The position numbers and the translations under genes are program-made. Under the pieces are notes generated by a model. The model saw nothing but the letters and a program-made list of their open reading frames with translations. It was not told the DNA's origin and ran no database searches. A stretch of 61,929 bases of DNA from an uncultured Christensenella sp. (GTDB taxonomy: Bacteria; Bacillota; Clostridia; Christensenellales; Borkfalkiaceae), in assembly GCA_910578065.1 (NCBI GenBank), contig CAJTPB010000011.1, positions 1 through 61,929 on the forward strand. The letters run 5' to 3'. Shown piece after piece: positions 7,781 through 16,368 of this stretch. Each line of letters starts with the position of its first letter. Position 1 is the first letter of the stretch.

Positions 7781-7808
7781 TTTAACTTTGCACCAAACGC
7801 GGTATAAT
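7781..7808 (+). promoter_or_regulatory. clpB promoter
   Basis: TTTAAC (7781-7786), 16 bp, TATAAT (7803-7808). The untranslated leader is about 50 nt. I see no CIRCE or CtsR heptad repeats. Confidence 0.55.
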
Positions 7809-7863
7809 AATAACGAATGAAGAATTGGCAGTTTACGCGCAAGATTGCCAAAAGGAGAAGATT

Positions 7864-10443
7864 ATGGACGCACAAAAATATACGCAAAACAGTTTACAGG
7901 CAATACAGGCGGCGCAAGGCATTGCAATGGATTACGGCAATGCGGAACTCACCTGCACGCATTTGTGCCTTGCGCTTTTAAACGGCGACGGGTTGATCCC
8001 CCGCATCATCACGCGCATAGGCGGGGATACGGAGGGCTTTACGCAGGCGGTGCGGGAAGAGGTAGAGCGATTCCCCCGCGTTTCGGGCGTGAACGCCAAC
8101 GTTTATCCTTCTGCTGCGCTTTCCCGTATGTTGCAGGCTTCCGAACGGCTTGCAAGCAACATGAAAGACGAGTTTGTTTCCGTCGAGCACTTGTTTTTGT
8201 GCTTGTTCGATCATGCGACGGATCGGCTTGCCGACGTGTTCCGCCGCTTCGGCATTACGCGCGAAGTGTTTTTAGCGGGCTTGAAAGAGGTGCGCGGCAA
8301 TCAATCGGTGAAGAGCGACAACCCCGAAGATACGTACGAAGCGCTTGAAAAATACGGCTCCGACCTTACGGCGCGCGCGCGGGAACACAAACTCGAACCG
8401 GTGATCGGGCGGGATGAGGAAATCCGCAACGTGATCAGAATTTTATCCCGCAAAACGAAGAACAATCCCGTTTTGATCGGCGAACCGGGGGTGGGCAAAA
8501 CGGCGATCGCCGAAGGGCTTGCACAGCGTATCGTAAAAGGAGACGTGCCCGAAGGATTAAAGAACAGAACGCTTTTTTCGCTCGATATGGGCGCGCTGAT
8601 CGCGGGGGCGAAATACCGCGGCGAGTTTGAAGAGCGGTTAAAAGCGGTGTTAAGCGAGGTGGCAAAGTCGGAAGGGCGCATTCTGCTGTTTATCGACGAA
8701 TTGCATACCGTCGTCGGCGCGGGCAAAACGGACGGCGCGATGGACGCGGGCAATTTGTTAAAGCCGCTGCTTGCGCGCGGAGAACTGCACTGCATCGGCG
8801 CAACGACGTTAGACGAATACCGCAAGTATATCGAAAAAGACGCGGCCTTGGAACGGCGGTTTCAGCCTGTGTTCGTGGGCGAACCGACGGTGGAAGATAC
8901 GATTTCCATTTTGCGCGGTTTGAAAGAGCGGTTTGAAATTTTCCACGGCGTGCGCATTCACGACGATGCGCTCGTTGCCGCGGCGACTCTTTCCAACCGC
9001 TATATTACCGACCGTTTTCTGCCCGATAAGGCGATCGACCTTGTAGACGAGGCGGCGGCGATGATCCGTACGGAAATCGATTCCATGCCGGCGGAAATGG
9101 ACGCGCTCAACCGCAAGATCGTGCAGATGGAAGTGGAAGAAAAGGCGCTTTCCAAAGAGCGCGACAATCTTTCGATCGCGCGGCTGAACGGCTTGCAGCG
9201 CGATCTTGCCGATATGAAAAATCACTTCAACGCCATGAAAGCGAAGTGGGAAAGCGAGAAAAACGCGATCAAGGCAGAAAAAGATTGGAAAGAGAAAATC
9301 GACTTTGTGCAAGGGGAAATCGAATCGGCGACGAACGCGGGCGATTTCGATAAGGCTTCCCGCCTGCGCTACGGCGAACTTCCGCAGTTAGAGCGCAATT
9401 TGCAGTCTGCAAAGGCGCAGAACAGCGGCAGACAAAACGCGCTGCTGCAAGACGAAGTGACGGAAGAACAGATCAATCAAATCGTCGCGCGGTGGACGGG
9501 GATCCCCGTTGCGCGGTTAAAAGAGGGGGAGCGGGAAAAAATTCTGCGCTTAGAGCAAGATTTGCACAAGCGGGTGATCGGGCAGGAAGAAGCGGTAAAC
9601 AAGGTATCCGAAGCGATCTTGCGCGCCCGCGCGGGCATTTCCGACCCCAACCGCCCCATCGGTTCCTTTCTGTTTTTGGGACCTACGGGGGTAGGAAAAA
9701 CGGAGCTTGCCAAATCGCTTGCGGAAAATTTGTTCGACGACGAAAAGAATATCGTCCGTATCGATATGTCCGAATATATGGAAAAATTTTCCGTATCCCG
9801 TTTGGTGGGGGCGCCTCCCGGATACGTCGGTTACGAAGAGGGGGGAACGTTGACGGAAGCGATCCGCCGCCGTCCTTATTCCATCGTTTTGTTCGACGAA
9901 ATCGAAAAGGCGCATCCAGACGTGTTCAATATTCTGTTGCAAATCCTCGACGACGGAAGGGTTACCGACTCGCAGGGGCGCACGGTCGATTTTAAAAACA
10001 CCATTATCATTTTAACTTCTAACCTCGGTTCGGAATATATCATCGACGGCATCGAAGACGGCGAACTTACGCAGCGTGCCAAAGAGAGCGTTTCCGTATT
10101 GTTAAAGCGCTCCTTCCGCCCCGAATTTTTAAATCGGTTAGACGAGATCGTTATGTTCAAGCCGCTTTCGCGCGAGCATATCGAAGGTATTGTAGAAATT
10201 TTGATCGGTAGATTAAAATCCCGTCTTGCCAAAGAAAATTTGATTTTGGAAGTGACCGATCGGGCGAAAGATTATATCGCCTGCAACGGGTACGACAGCG
10301 TGTACGGCGCGCGTCCGTTAAAGCGGTTTTTACAGTCGCGCGCGGAAACGCTCATCGCGCGGTACATTGTTTCGCACAATCCGTCCGCGGGCAGTAAAAT
10401 CGTGTTAGACGAAGAGGACGACGGCTTAATTTTAAAGGCTTAA
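7864..10443 (+). CDS. clpB: ATP-dependent disaggregase ClpB
   Basis: 859 residues from ATG 7864, preceded by AAGGAGAAG. Order: N-terminal Clp_N domain (1-145); AAA1 with Walker A GEPGVGKT (about 207); a long coiled-coil M-domain (about 400-530, KIVQMEVEEKALSKERD onward) that separates ClpB from ClpC/ClpA; AAA2 with GPTGVGKT (about 612); and a C-terminal D2-small domain. With DnaK it resolubilises aggregated proteins. An upstream in-frame ATG at 7825 has no ribosome site. Single gene between two terminators. Confidence 0.95.
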   Translation: MDAQKYTQNSLQAIQAAQGIAMDYGNAELTCTHLCLALLNGDGLIPRIITRIGGDTEGFTQAVREEVERFPRVSGVNANVYPSAALSRMLQASERLASNMKDEFVSVEHLFLCLFDHATDRLADVFRRFGITREVFLAGLKEVRGNQSVKSDNPEDTYEALEKYGSDLTARAREHKLEPVIGRDEEIRNVIRILSRKTKNNPVLIGEPGVGKTAIAEGLAQRIVKGDVPEGLKNRTLFSLDMGALIAGAKYRGEFEERLKAVLSEVAKSEGRILLFIDELHTVVGAGKTDGAMDAGNLLKPLLARGELHCIGATTLDEYRKYIEKDAALERRFQPVFVGEPTVEDTISILRGLKERFEIFHGVRIHDDALVAAATLSNRYITDRFLPDKAIDLVDEAAAMIRTEIDSMPAEMDALNRKIVQMEVEEKALSKERDNLSIARLNGLQRDLADMKNHFNAMKAKWESEKNAIKAEKDWKEKIDFVQGEIESATNAGDFDKASRLRYGELPQLERNLQSAKAQNSGRQNALLQDEVTEEQINQIVARWTGIPVARLKEGEREKILRLEQDLHKRVIGQEEAVNKVSEAILRARAGISDPNRPIGSFLFLGPTGVGKTELAKSLAENLFDDEKNIVRIDMSEYMEKFSVSRLVGAPPGYVGYEEGGTLTEAIRRRPYSIVLFDEIEKAHPDVFNILLQILDDGRVTDSQGRTVDFKNTIIILTSNLGSEYIIDGIEDGELTQRAKESVSVLLKRSFRPEFLNRLDEIVMFKPLSREHIEGIVEILIGRLKSRLAKENLILEVTDRAKDYIACNGYDSVYGARPLKRFLQSRAETLIARYIVSHNPSAGSKIVLDEEDDGLILKA

Positions 10444-10463
10444 CGTCATATAAAAAAGGAAAA

Positions 10464-10491
10464 AACGTTGCGGAAATCCGCAGCGTTTTTT
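10464..10491 (+). terminator. Terminator after clpB
   Basis: AACG-T-TGCGG / CCGCA-G-CGTT stem, AAAT loop, six Ts. Confidence 0.8.
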
Positions 10492-10502
10492 GCGTTAGCG
10501 CG

Positions 10503-10531
10503 TTGACAATTAAACGAGAAATCGCTATAAT
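10503..10531 (+). promoter_or_regulatory. recX promoter (leaderless)
   Basis: TTGACA (10503-10508), 17 bp, TATAAT (10526-10531). The recX ATG starts at 10538, seven bases after the -10, exactly at the predicted +1. Confidence 0.85.
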
Positions 10532-10537
10532 AGAAAC

Positions 10538-11158
10538 ATGGCGGAAATTACGGGCATCACGCCGCAGGTAAAAGACAAAACACGGTGCAATATCGAAGTG
10601 GACGGAAGATTTTACTGCGGTATGAAGCTGGAAACGGTGATGAAAAACCGATTAAAGGTGGGCGCTTGCGTAGACGGCGAATCGCTTTCGCGCTTACAGT
10701 TGGAAAGCGAAAAGACGACCGCGCTCGACAAAGCGCTTACGCATATTTCCGCATCGATGAAAACGGAAATGCAGATTCGCGCGTTTCTGCGTAAAAAAGG
10801 GTACTTAAACGACGTGTGCGATTACGTAGTTGAAAAAATGCGGGAATATTCGTTTTTAAACGACGGCGAATACGCGCGCGCCTATGCGGAAAGCGCGGGA
10901 AAAAAAAAGGGCAGGCGGCTGATCGCCCTCGAACTGCGAAAAAAGGGCGTCGATGAAGAAAGCATCGAAAAAGCGCTGTCCGATTTAAGCGGGGAAAAAG
11001 AAAGCGCAATCAACGCGTTAAACAAATACATGCGCGGCAAACAGATCGACCGAAAAACCCTTTCAAAAGGTTATGCATACTTAATCGGAAAAGGATACGA
11101 TTACGACACCGCAAAAGAAGCGCTTTCCGCATTCGGGGATACCGAAGATGAAGATTGA
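10538..11158 (+). CDS. recX: RecX-family regulator of RecA
   Basis: 206 residues built from three-helix RecX repeats. The core (about 70-140) contains AFLRKKGYLNDVCDYVVEKM, followed by FLNDGEYARAYAES and GRRLIALELRKKGV. RecX binds RecA filaments and modulates recombination. No Shine-Dalgarno precedes the ATG; a consensus promoter places +1 on the A of ATG, so the mRNA should be leaderless. The 3' end overlaps birA by 11 bases. Confidence 0.9.
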   Translation: MAEITGITPQVKDKTRCNIEVDGRFYCGMKLETVMKNRLKVGACVDGESLSRLQLESEKTTALDKALTHISASMKTEMQIRAFLRKKGYLNDVCDYVVEKMREYSFLNDGEYARAYAESAGKKKGRRLIALELRKKGVDEESIEKALSDLSGEKESAINALNKYMRGKQIDRKTLSKGYAYLIGKGYDYDTAKEALSAFGDTEDED

Positions 11159-11828
11159 GTTTCTGCAAGAAACGGATTCTACCAATACTTATATAAAAAG
11201 ATACCTCGGCTGCGGGGAAGACGTGATCGTATGCGCCGCGCGGCAAACGGGCGGAAAGGGAACAAAAGGGCGTTCGTTCGATTCCTCTGCGGGGGGCGTT
11301 TACCTTTCTAAATTGACCTTTTACCGCGATTTTTCCGCTTCCGACGCCTTTCGCGTTATGATCGGCGCGGCGGTTTCCGTGTGCAAAACGGCGCGCGCAT
11401 TCGGCGCGGACGCGCATATCAAGTGGCCGAACGACGTATATGTGAAAGAGCGCAAGCTGAGCGGCACGCTGATCGAAAATGCGGTTGCGGAAGGCAAACT
11501 GCTTTCGAGCATCGTAGGCATCGGCATCAACGTCAATAACGACGTATCCGCGTTGGGGGGGATCGCCGTTTCTCTTTCGGAACTTGCGGGAAAACCGCTT
11601 TCCGTGCAATCGGTGCGCGATCGGTTGATATCGGAACTTTTGCAAACGCATTCGTTTGAAGAATATTGTTCGTACGTCCGTTTTTTGGGGAATACGGTCA
11701 CCGTGGTCGAAGGGGAACGGTCTTTTCGCGCGGTAGCGTTGCGAATAGCGCAAGACGGGCGGCTTGTGGTAAAAGAGGGGGATACGGAACGCGCGTTATC
11801 CTCTGCGGAGATCAGTTTAAAGTTATAG
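11148..11828 (+). CDS. birA: Biotin-[acetyl-CoA-carboxylase] ligase, monofunctional
   Basis: 226 residues. It starts directly at the catalytic domain (FLQETDSTNTYIK). Seen: biotin/AMP loop GGKGTKGRSFDSSAGGVYLS (about 36-55), and HIKWPNDVYVKERKLSGTLIEN with the conserved Lys. A small C-terminal domain closes it. The N-terminal winged helix of bifunctional BirA repressors is absent, so it should only biotinylate carrier proteins. It overlaps recX, indicating co-transcription. Confidence 0.93.
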   Translation: MKIEFLQETDSTNTYIKRYLGCGEDVIVCAARQTGGKGTKGRSFDSSAGGVYLSKLTFYRDFSASDAFRVMIGAAVSVCKTARAFGADAHIKWPNDVYVKERKLSGTLIENAVAEGKLLSSIVGIGINVNNDVSALGGIAVSLSELAGKPLSVQSVRDRLISELLQTHSFEEYCSYVRFLGNTVTVVEGERSFRAVALRIAQDGRLVVKEGDTERALSSAEISLKL

Positions 11829-11847
11829 TCGGGAGAAAGATATAAAC

Positions 11848-13308
11848 ATGAAACAGGCTTATTCGTATGAAGAAATGCGGGAAGCGGATCGTAACACCAT
11901 AGAAGCGGCGGGCGTCACGCCGTTGCAGTTAATGATGCGCGCGGGAAAGGCGTTAAAAGACGCGGTTCTCGGCGCAATGGAGCGCATTAAAGAAAACGAA
12001 GTGCTGTTCGTCTGCGGCGGCGGGAATAACGGCGGCGACGGTTTTGTGGCGGCGCAAATGCTCTTCGATATGGGAAAAACGGTAAGCGTGCTTTGCTTGA
12101 CCGAGCGGTTTACCCGCGAATGTCTGACCGCAAAAAGACGGTACGAAGGGGATATTTTAGGCAGGATTCCGCGCAGAAAATACCGCATTGTGGTAGACTG
12201 CGTGTTCGGCACGGGAATTTCCCGCGCGCCCGAAGGGGTTTACGCCGCATTGATCGAGTTTATCGGCAGCTGCGGCGCATACGTGATTGCTGCGGACGTT
12301 CCCAGCGGCTTGGGGGAAAACGGCGTTGCATTCACCCCCTGCGTAACGGCGGACGAAACCATATGTATGGGGCAAATGAAAACGGCGCTCCTCTTGGAAG
12401 AGGGGGCCGACCGCGCGGGCAAAATCACCGTTGTAGACGTGGGGATCGCAGCCGTCGGGCACGGCGCGGACGTATTGGAAGATAAAGAGATCCGCGCGTT
12501 TTTTCCGCGCAGGAAAAACAACGTCAACAAAGGGGATTTCGGCACGGCGTGCATCCTTGCGGGAAGCAGCGCATACAGCGGCGCGGCTTTTTTGTCTGCG
12601 GGCGCGTGTTTGAAATCGGGCGCGGGGTATACGCGTTTGGAAGTTGCGGAAGATATGTTCCCTTACGCAATCGGAAAACTTCCCGCTTGCATTCTGCGCA
12701 AGTTCGATGCGAATAACGAAGAGATCTTGTCTTGCGAATCTATCGCGCTCGGCATGGGCGCAGGGGTTACGCAAAAGCTGTTCGCTTTTTTAAAAAAGCT
12801 GTTTTCGGAATATACGGGCACGTTGATTTTAGATGCGGACGCGTTAAACGCCATAGCAAAATTCGGGCTTAACCTGCTTTCCGTGCCGCGCACATGTAAG
12901 CTGGTTTTAACGCCCCATTTAAAAGAATTTTCCCGTTTGAGCGGCATACAGATCTTCGATATACGAAGGGATATGGTGGGAATTGCGAAGAAATTCGCCA
13001 AAAAATTCGATTTAACGTTACTGTTAAAAAGCAACAGTTCGGTCATTACCGACGGCGTGCGCGTTACGTTAAACGCTACGGGTTCGCCCGCACAGGCAAA
13101 AGGGGGCAGCGGCGACGTGCTTTCCGGTTTTCTTGCGGGCACTTGCGCGCGCGGCATTTCTCCGTTCGACGCCTGCTGCGTTGCGGCGTACGTCTGCGGC
13201 AGAGCGGGCGAAATCGCCGCGAGTGAGGTAGGGGAATACTGCTGCGACGCTTCCGATTTGATCACCTATATTCCCCGCGCCGTAAAACATATTTGCGGCT
13301 TAAAATAA
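11848..13308 (+). CDS. nnr: Bifunctional NAD(P)H-hydrate epimerase / ADP-dependent dehydratase
   Basis: 486 residues, fused repair enzyme. The N-terminal YjeF_N epimerase half (1-210) has the FVCGGGNNGGDGFVAAQML motif and the VVDCVFGTGISRAPEG stretch. The C-terminal YjeF_C/ribokinase-like half has TPHLKEFSRL and NATGSPAQAKGGSGDVLSGF with the catalytic Asp. It repairs damaged NAD(P)H hydrates. Downstream of recX-birA, probably the same transcript. Its 3' end forms part of a decayed tandem repeat. Confidence 0.95.
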   Translation: MKQAYSYEEMREADRNTIEAAGVTPLQLMMRAGKALKDAVLGAMERIKENEVLFVCGGGNNGGDGFVAAQMLFDMGKTVSVLCLTERFTRECLTAKRRYEGDILGRIPRRKYRIVVDCVFGTGISRAPEGVYAALIEFIGSCGAYVIAADVPSGLGENGVAFTPCVTADETICMGQMKTALLLEEGADRAGKITVVDVGIAAVGHGADVLEDKEIRAFFPRRKNNVNKGDFGTACILAGSSAYSGAAFLSAGACLKSGAGYTRLEVAEDMFPYAIGKLPACILRKFDANNEEILSCESIALGMGAGVTQKLFAFLKKLFSEYTGTLILDADALNAIAKFGLNLLSVPRTCKLVLTPHLKEFSRLSGIQIFDIRRDMVGIAKKFAKKFDLTLLLKSNSSVITDGVRVTLNATGSPAQAKGGSGDVLSGFLAGTCARGISPFDACCVAAYVCGRAGEIAASEVGEYCCDASDLITYIPRAVKHICGLK

Positions 13309-13640
13309 TCAAGCATAGCCGAACGCCCGGACTGTTACCGCAGAAAATGGGTAATGCGCTTTTATGATTAAATAGTAGACAAGGTGGGGGACACTTTTAA
13401 ATTACTTAATCCCTTTTGCTATAAAAAATATTTGCACCTTAATTAAATCAAGCGAACGCCTAAATCGTCGCTGCGGAAACGAATAATACGCTTTTTTGAT
13501 TAGATAGTGGACAAGGCGGTATACTTAATCAACTACACCGAAAATATATTTGCGGCTTAATTAAATCAAGCGTAGCCGAACGCTCGAACCGTTACTGCGG
13601 AAACGAGCAATACGCTTCCCGTAATCAGATAATAGACGGG
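13289..13640. repeat. Degenerate triplication of convergent gene ends
   Basis: Three related units begin near 13289, 13427 and 13545, each opening with ATATTTGCRSCTTAA and continuing as TCAAGC...GAACGC. The unit at 13545-13640 is the real 3' end of the leftward membrane gene. The unit at 13289-13390 starts in the nnr stop region. On the minus strand it still encodes VYYLI, seven changed residues, then SAVTVRAFGYA and a stop, largely by synonymous codons. The middle unit has a one-base deletion and a 5-base gap. These are remnants of duplicated 3' ends, now mostly non-coding. Confidence 0.8.
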
Positions 13641-14321
13641 GAACAGCGTAAACAAACTCATGCACAGCAGTACCAACCCGCTCACGAAAAATGGGCGGGC
13701 GTTCTTTTTGGAAAAGGTGCGCTGTAATTTCGCCTTTGCGGTACGGCGGGGGATATCGCCGCAAATCAGCCGTTCGGGAATACAGTTCGTCCGCTTGCAC
13801 AGCGCGTATATTTCTTCGCCGCGGATCGCCTTGATCCCGAAAGAGGATAAAAGCGATTCCGATTCCGCCGAAAGGGCGTTACAGGCGATCGAAAAGGGTT
13901 CTTCGCCGTAAAAACGGATCAGCTTAGCGATATCGTCTGCGGAAACGGGCTGCATTGAGAACATTGGAACGGTCGTAACGCCGTCTACGCGCAGTTCGTC
14001 GCCCTCGCAGTGCGCGTCTTTTTCGTCTTCCCGAAAGGCGGCAAGCAAAAGCGCGCGTACCCGTTCGGGGCGTTCAAGCGCAAGATGAAAGAGCAAAGCG
14101 TTTTTTTCTTCCGCTTCCTTTTTAGAAAGTCTTAACTTTCTGTGTTTGGTATGAAGAAGCAAAAACAAAATACCGCCCGTCGCAAGTGCAAACAGCAGCG
14201 CAAGCGCCGCCGACCAGCCGAGGGAAACGCGGTAATAGCGCAAAATGCACAGCGAAAGCGCGCCCGCGCATACAGAGTAAAACAAACAATCGGCAATCAA
14301 AGGAAAATCCAACTTTTTCAT
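13566..14321 (-). CDS. Hypothetical membrane protein
   Basis: 251 residues, not recognised. Two membrane segments at the N-terminus (about 8-30 and 35-55), a soluble middle (60-200) rich in Glu, Lys and Arg, then two membrane segments at the C-terminus (LFPVYYLITGSVLLVSAVTV and the one before it). A 4-TM protein with a central cytoplasmic domain. No convincing ribosome site precedes ATG 14321; an AACAAT box seven bases upstream is a weak -10 candidate. Two decayed copies of its 3' end follow it. Confidence 0.6.
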   Translation of the reverse strand: MKKLDFPLIADCLFYSVCAGALSLCILRYYRVSLGWSAALALLFALATGGILFLLLHTKHRKLRLSKKEAEEKNALLFHLALERPERVRALLLAAFREDEKDAHCEGDELRVDGVTTVPMFSMQPVSADDIAKLIRFYGEEPFSIACNALSAESESLLSSFGIKAIRGEEIYALCKRTNCIPERLICGDIPRRTAKAKLQRTFSKKNARPFFVSGLVLLCMSLFTLFPVYYLITGSVLLVSAVTVRAFGYA

Positions 14322-14398
14322 AAATAGATTGTTGACCGTTCGCGCGCCGATTAAACGGTCGGACGTAAAAATATGAAAAAACCGCCGCGCGGCAAGGC

Positions 14399-14427
14399 TT
14401 GCTTTTCTTGCGCGTTCGTGGTATAAT
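14399..14427 (+). promoter_or_regulatory. nadD promoter (leaderless)
   Basis: TTGCTT (14399-14404), 17 bp, TATAAT (14422-14427). The ATG at 14434 is seven bases after the -10. Confidence 0.75.
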
Positions 14428-14433
14428 AACGAT

Positions 14434-15552
14434 ATGGCAATCGGAATTTTCGGCGGCTCGTTCGATCCCGTTCATAAAGAGCATGTGAACTTCGTGCGTG
14501 CCGCCGCGGATCAACTGAATTTGCGCAAAGTGATCGTCGTTCCTTCTTTTCTTGCGCCGCATAAGCGCGGGGGGGCGTTTGCTGGTGCGGAAGATAGACT
14601 GCATTTAACGCAAATCGCCTTTCGCGATCTGCCGTATGTCGAGGTAAGCGATTACGAAATTGCGCAAGGCGGAACAAGTTATTCCTATCTTACCTGCGCG
14701 CATTTCGCGGCGAAATATCCGGACGAAGAACGGTTTCTTTTAATGGGCGCAGACATGCTGGAAAATTTCTTTTTTTGGAAGAATCCGCAGGAAATTTTGC
14801 GAAACGTAACGCTTGCCGTTTGCGATAGGGGGGGAGAGCAAACTGCTCCGCTTGCAGAAAAGTTTTACAAGGCGTTTCAAACGAAATTTGTGACCGTCGG
14901 TTTTACGGGAAGGGAAATTTCTTCCACCCGCTTGCGCGTCGATTTAGCGTTCGGCAAAAGTTCTTCCGCGCTCAATCAACGCGTTGCGGAAGCGATCGCT
15001 CGAAGGGGGCTGTATACTTATCGCTGTATCGCGCCTGCTCTTGCGCTGGAAAAAGAGGAGCGCAGGGAACACAGTTACCGCGTTGCGGTAATGGCTGCGA
15101 CGCGCGCGCGAAGCGCGGGCGTTTCGGAAGAAAAAGCGTTGCTTGCGGCGGCGCTTCACGATTGCGCAAAATACGTGCCGTTGTCTTCGCCTATGCTTGC
15201 GGGGTTTCTTCCGTCCGAAGGGGTGCCTGCGCCCGTCATGCACCAATATACGGGGGCGTATCTTGCAGAGCACGCGTTCGGGATCCGTGATTGGGAGATC
15301 CTCGATGCGATCCGCTATCATGCAAGCGGAAAAGAGAATATGAGCGCGCTCGGAAAACTGGTTTATCTTGCCGATTTATTGGAAGAAGCGCGGGATTTTG
15401 CGGGGATCGAAGTATTACGCGCGGTATTTTGGAAGGACTTAGACCTGTGCATGAAACTTGCGCTGCAAAACCAAATAGCGTACTTAAAATCGACGGGAAA
15501 GCAAGTGTATCCGTTGACGGAATGCGCCTATCGTTGGCTTTTACGCGAATAA
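14434..15552 (+). CDS. nadD: NadD-YqeK fusion: nicotinate-nucleotide adenylyltransferase with HD hydrolase domain
   Basis: 372 residues. N-terminal NadD half (1-190): GIFGGSFDPVHKEHV (nucleotidyltransferase HxGH-type loop, here HKEH), VPSFLAPHK, and the ISSTRLRVDL signature. C-terminal YqeK half (about 200-372): an HD-type metal site with EHSYRVAVMA, AALHDCAKY and the DAIRYHASG His. NadD makes deamido-NAD; YqeK homologues hydrolyse Ap4A. In Bacillus these are separate adjacent genes followed by rsfS, and here too rsfS follows. Its promoter implies a leaderless mRNA. Confidence 0.93.
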   Translation: MAIGIFGGSFDPVHKEHVNFVRAAADQLNLRKVIVVPSFLAPHKRGGAFAGAEDRLHLTQIAFRDLPYVEVSDYEIAQGGTSYSYLTCAHFAAKYPDEERFLLMGADMLENFFFWKNPQEILRNVTLAVCDRGGEQTAPLAEKFYKAFQTKFVTVGFTGREISSTRLRVDLAFGKSSSALNQRVAEAIARRGLYTYRCIAPALALEKEERREHSYRVAVMAATRARSAGVSEEKALLAAALHDCAKYVPLSSPMLAGFLPSEGVPAPVMHQYTGAYLAEHAFGIRDWEILDAIRYHASGKENMSALGKLVYLADLLEEARDFAGIEVLRAVFWKDLDLCMKLALQNQIAYLKSTGKQVYPLTECAYRWLLRE

Positions 15553-15580
15553 AAGGGGTTTTTAAGTGAATTGAATGGTA

Positions 15581-15596
15581 TTATGTCACGCATAAT
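15581..15596 (-). repeat. Copy of the intergenic TATGYGTRACATAA motif (reverse, divergent form)
   Basis: TTATGTCACGCATAAT; its reverse complement shares the core TATGCGTGACATAA with copies at 18447, 41440 and 52804. It lacks the AGTAC flank. Lies 25 bases before the rsfS ATG. Confidence 0.5.
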
Positions 15597-15620
15597 GTGA
15601 AAATATAAGGAGAATTTTAT

Positions 15621-15974
15621 ATGACAAGTTACGAAATGGCAAAAGCCGCGGCGAAAGCGCTTTCCGATAAAAAGGGAACGGATATCCTTATTTTAAACGT
15701 TTCCGAACAGACGGTCGTATGCAGTTATTTTGTTATTGCAAGCGGAAAAAGCAGCACGCAGGTTCGCGCGTTAGGCGATTACGTGGAAGAGCAGTTTAAA
15801 AAGCAGTTTGATTTATCGCCGCTGCGTACGGAAGGTATGCGCGAGGGGCGTTGGGGCGTTCTCGATTACGGCGACGTCATTATACACGTTTTTAACGAGG
15901 AATCTCGCTTGTTCTATTATCTCGAACGGCTGTGGGATTCGGGAAAGAATGCGGAGCGGTTTATAGAGGAATAA
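15621..15974 (+). CDS. rsfS: Ribosomal silencing factor RsfS
   Basis: 117 residues, Oligomerisation/RsfS (Iojap) domain across the whole length. Family features: DILILNVSEQTVVCSYFVIASG, STQVRALGDYVEEQ, GRWGVLDYGDVIIHVF and the terminal FYYLERLW. It binds ribosomal protein L14 and blocks subunit joining during starvation. AAGGAG precedes the ATG. It follows nadD-yqeK as in other Firmicutes. A decayed copy of its 3' end lies downstream. Confidence 0.95.
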   Translation: MTSYEMAKAAAKALSDKKGTDILILNVSEQTVVCSYFVIASGKSSTQVRALGDYVEEQFKKQFDLSPLRTEGMREGRWGVLDYGDVIIHVFNEESRLFYYLERLWDSGKNAERFIEE

Positions 15975-16012
15975 GCGCGGAAAAAGTTTTTGCGCAGGTC
16001 ATTTATCGGTTT

Positions 16013-16167
16013 GATTACGGCAATATTACTGCACGCATTTTAACGAGGAATCTCGTTTGTTCTATTATTGGTTGTGTGGTTTAAAGAATGAAACCGGCAA
16101 TAGTCTTTCCGCGCTTGAAAAATAAGTTGCGGAAATGATCGCCCGAAAGCGGGGTATAGAAAAATAA
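16013..16167 (+). pseudogene. Decayed duplicate of the rsfS 3' end
   Basis: 16038-16068 matches 15890-15920 in rsfS with one mismatch in 31 bases. Flanking similarity runs from GATTACGGC (16013) to a TATAGAAAAATAA end near 16167, which recalls the rsfS terminus. Offset is 148-149 bp, with a roughly 45-bp insertion. No intact frame. The rest of the 394-nt gap between rsfS and typA holds only the terminator and promoter below. Confidence 0.8.
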
Positions 16168-16282
16168 CGAAAATACAGTTATTCACGGCGCATTTTTCCG
16201 AAGTGAAAAAATGCGAGAATGAACAGGCTTTTTCGCCTAAATTCATTTTCGCGATTCATTATAAAAGCAAACAAGTCATAAA

Positions 16283-16309
16283 AAAACGGCGCGCAGGGCG
16301 CCGTTTTTG
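16283..16309 (+). terminator. Terminator before typA
   Basis: ACGGCGC / GCGCCGT stem with a GCAGG loop, A-tract before and five Ts after. Confidence 0.8.
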
Positions 16310-16338
16310 TTGTAAAATTTTGTAAAATGTATTACAAT
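16310..16338 (+). promoter_or_regulatory. typA promoter
   Basis: TTGTAA (16310-16315), 17 bp, TACAAT (16333-16338). Confidence 0.6.
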
Positions 16339-16368
16339 AATCGGGTACGGAATTTTTTAGAGGTTACT

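Noticed and set aside
7781..7863. CIRCE or CtsR operator before clpB
   Set aside because: No TTAGCACTC-N9-GAGTGCTAA and no GGTCAAANANNGGTCAAA in the leader.
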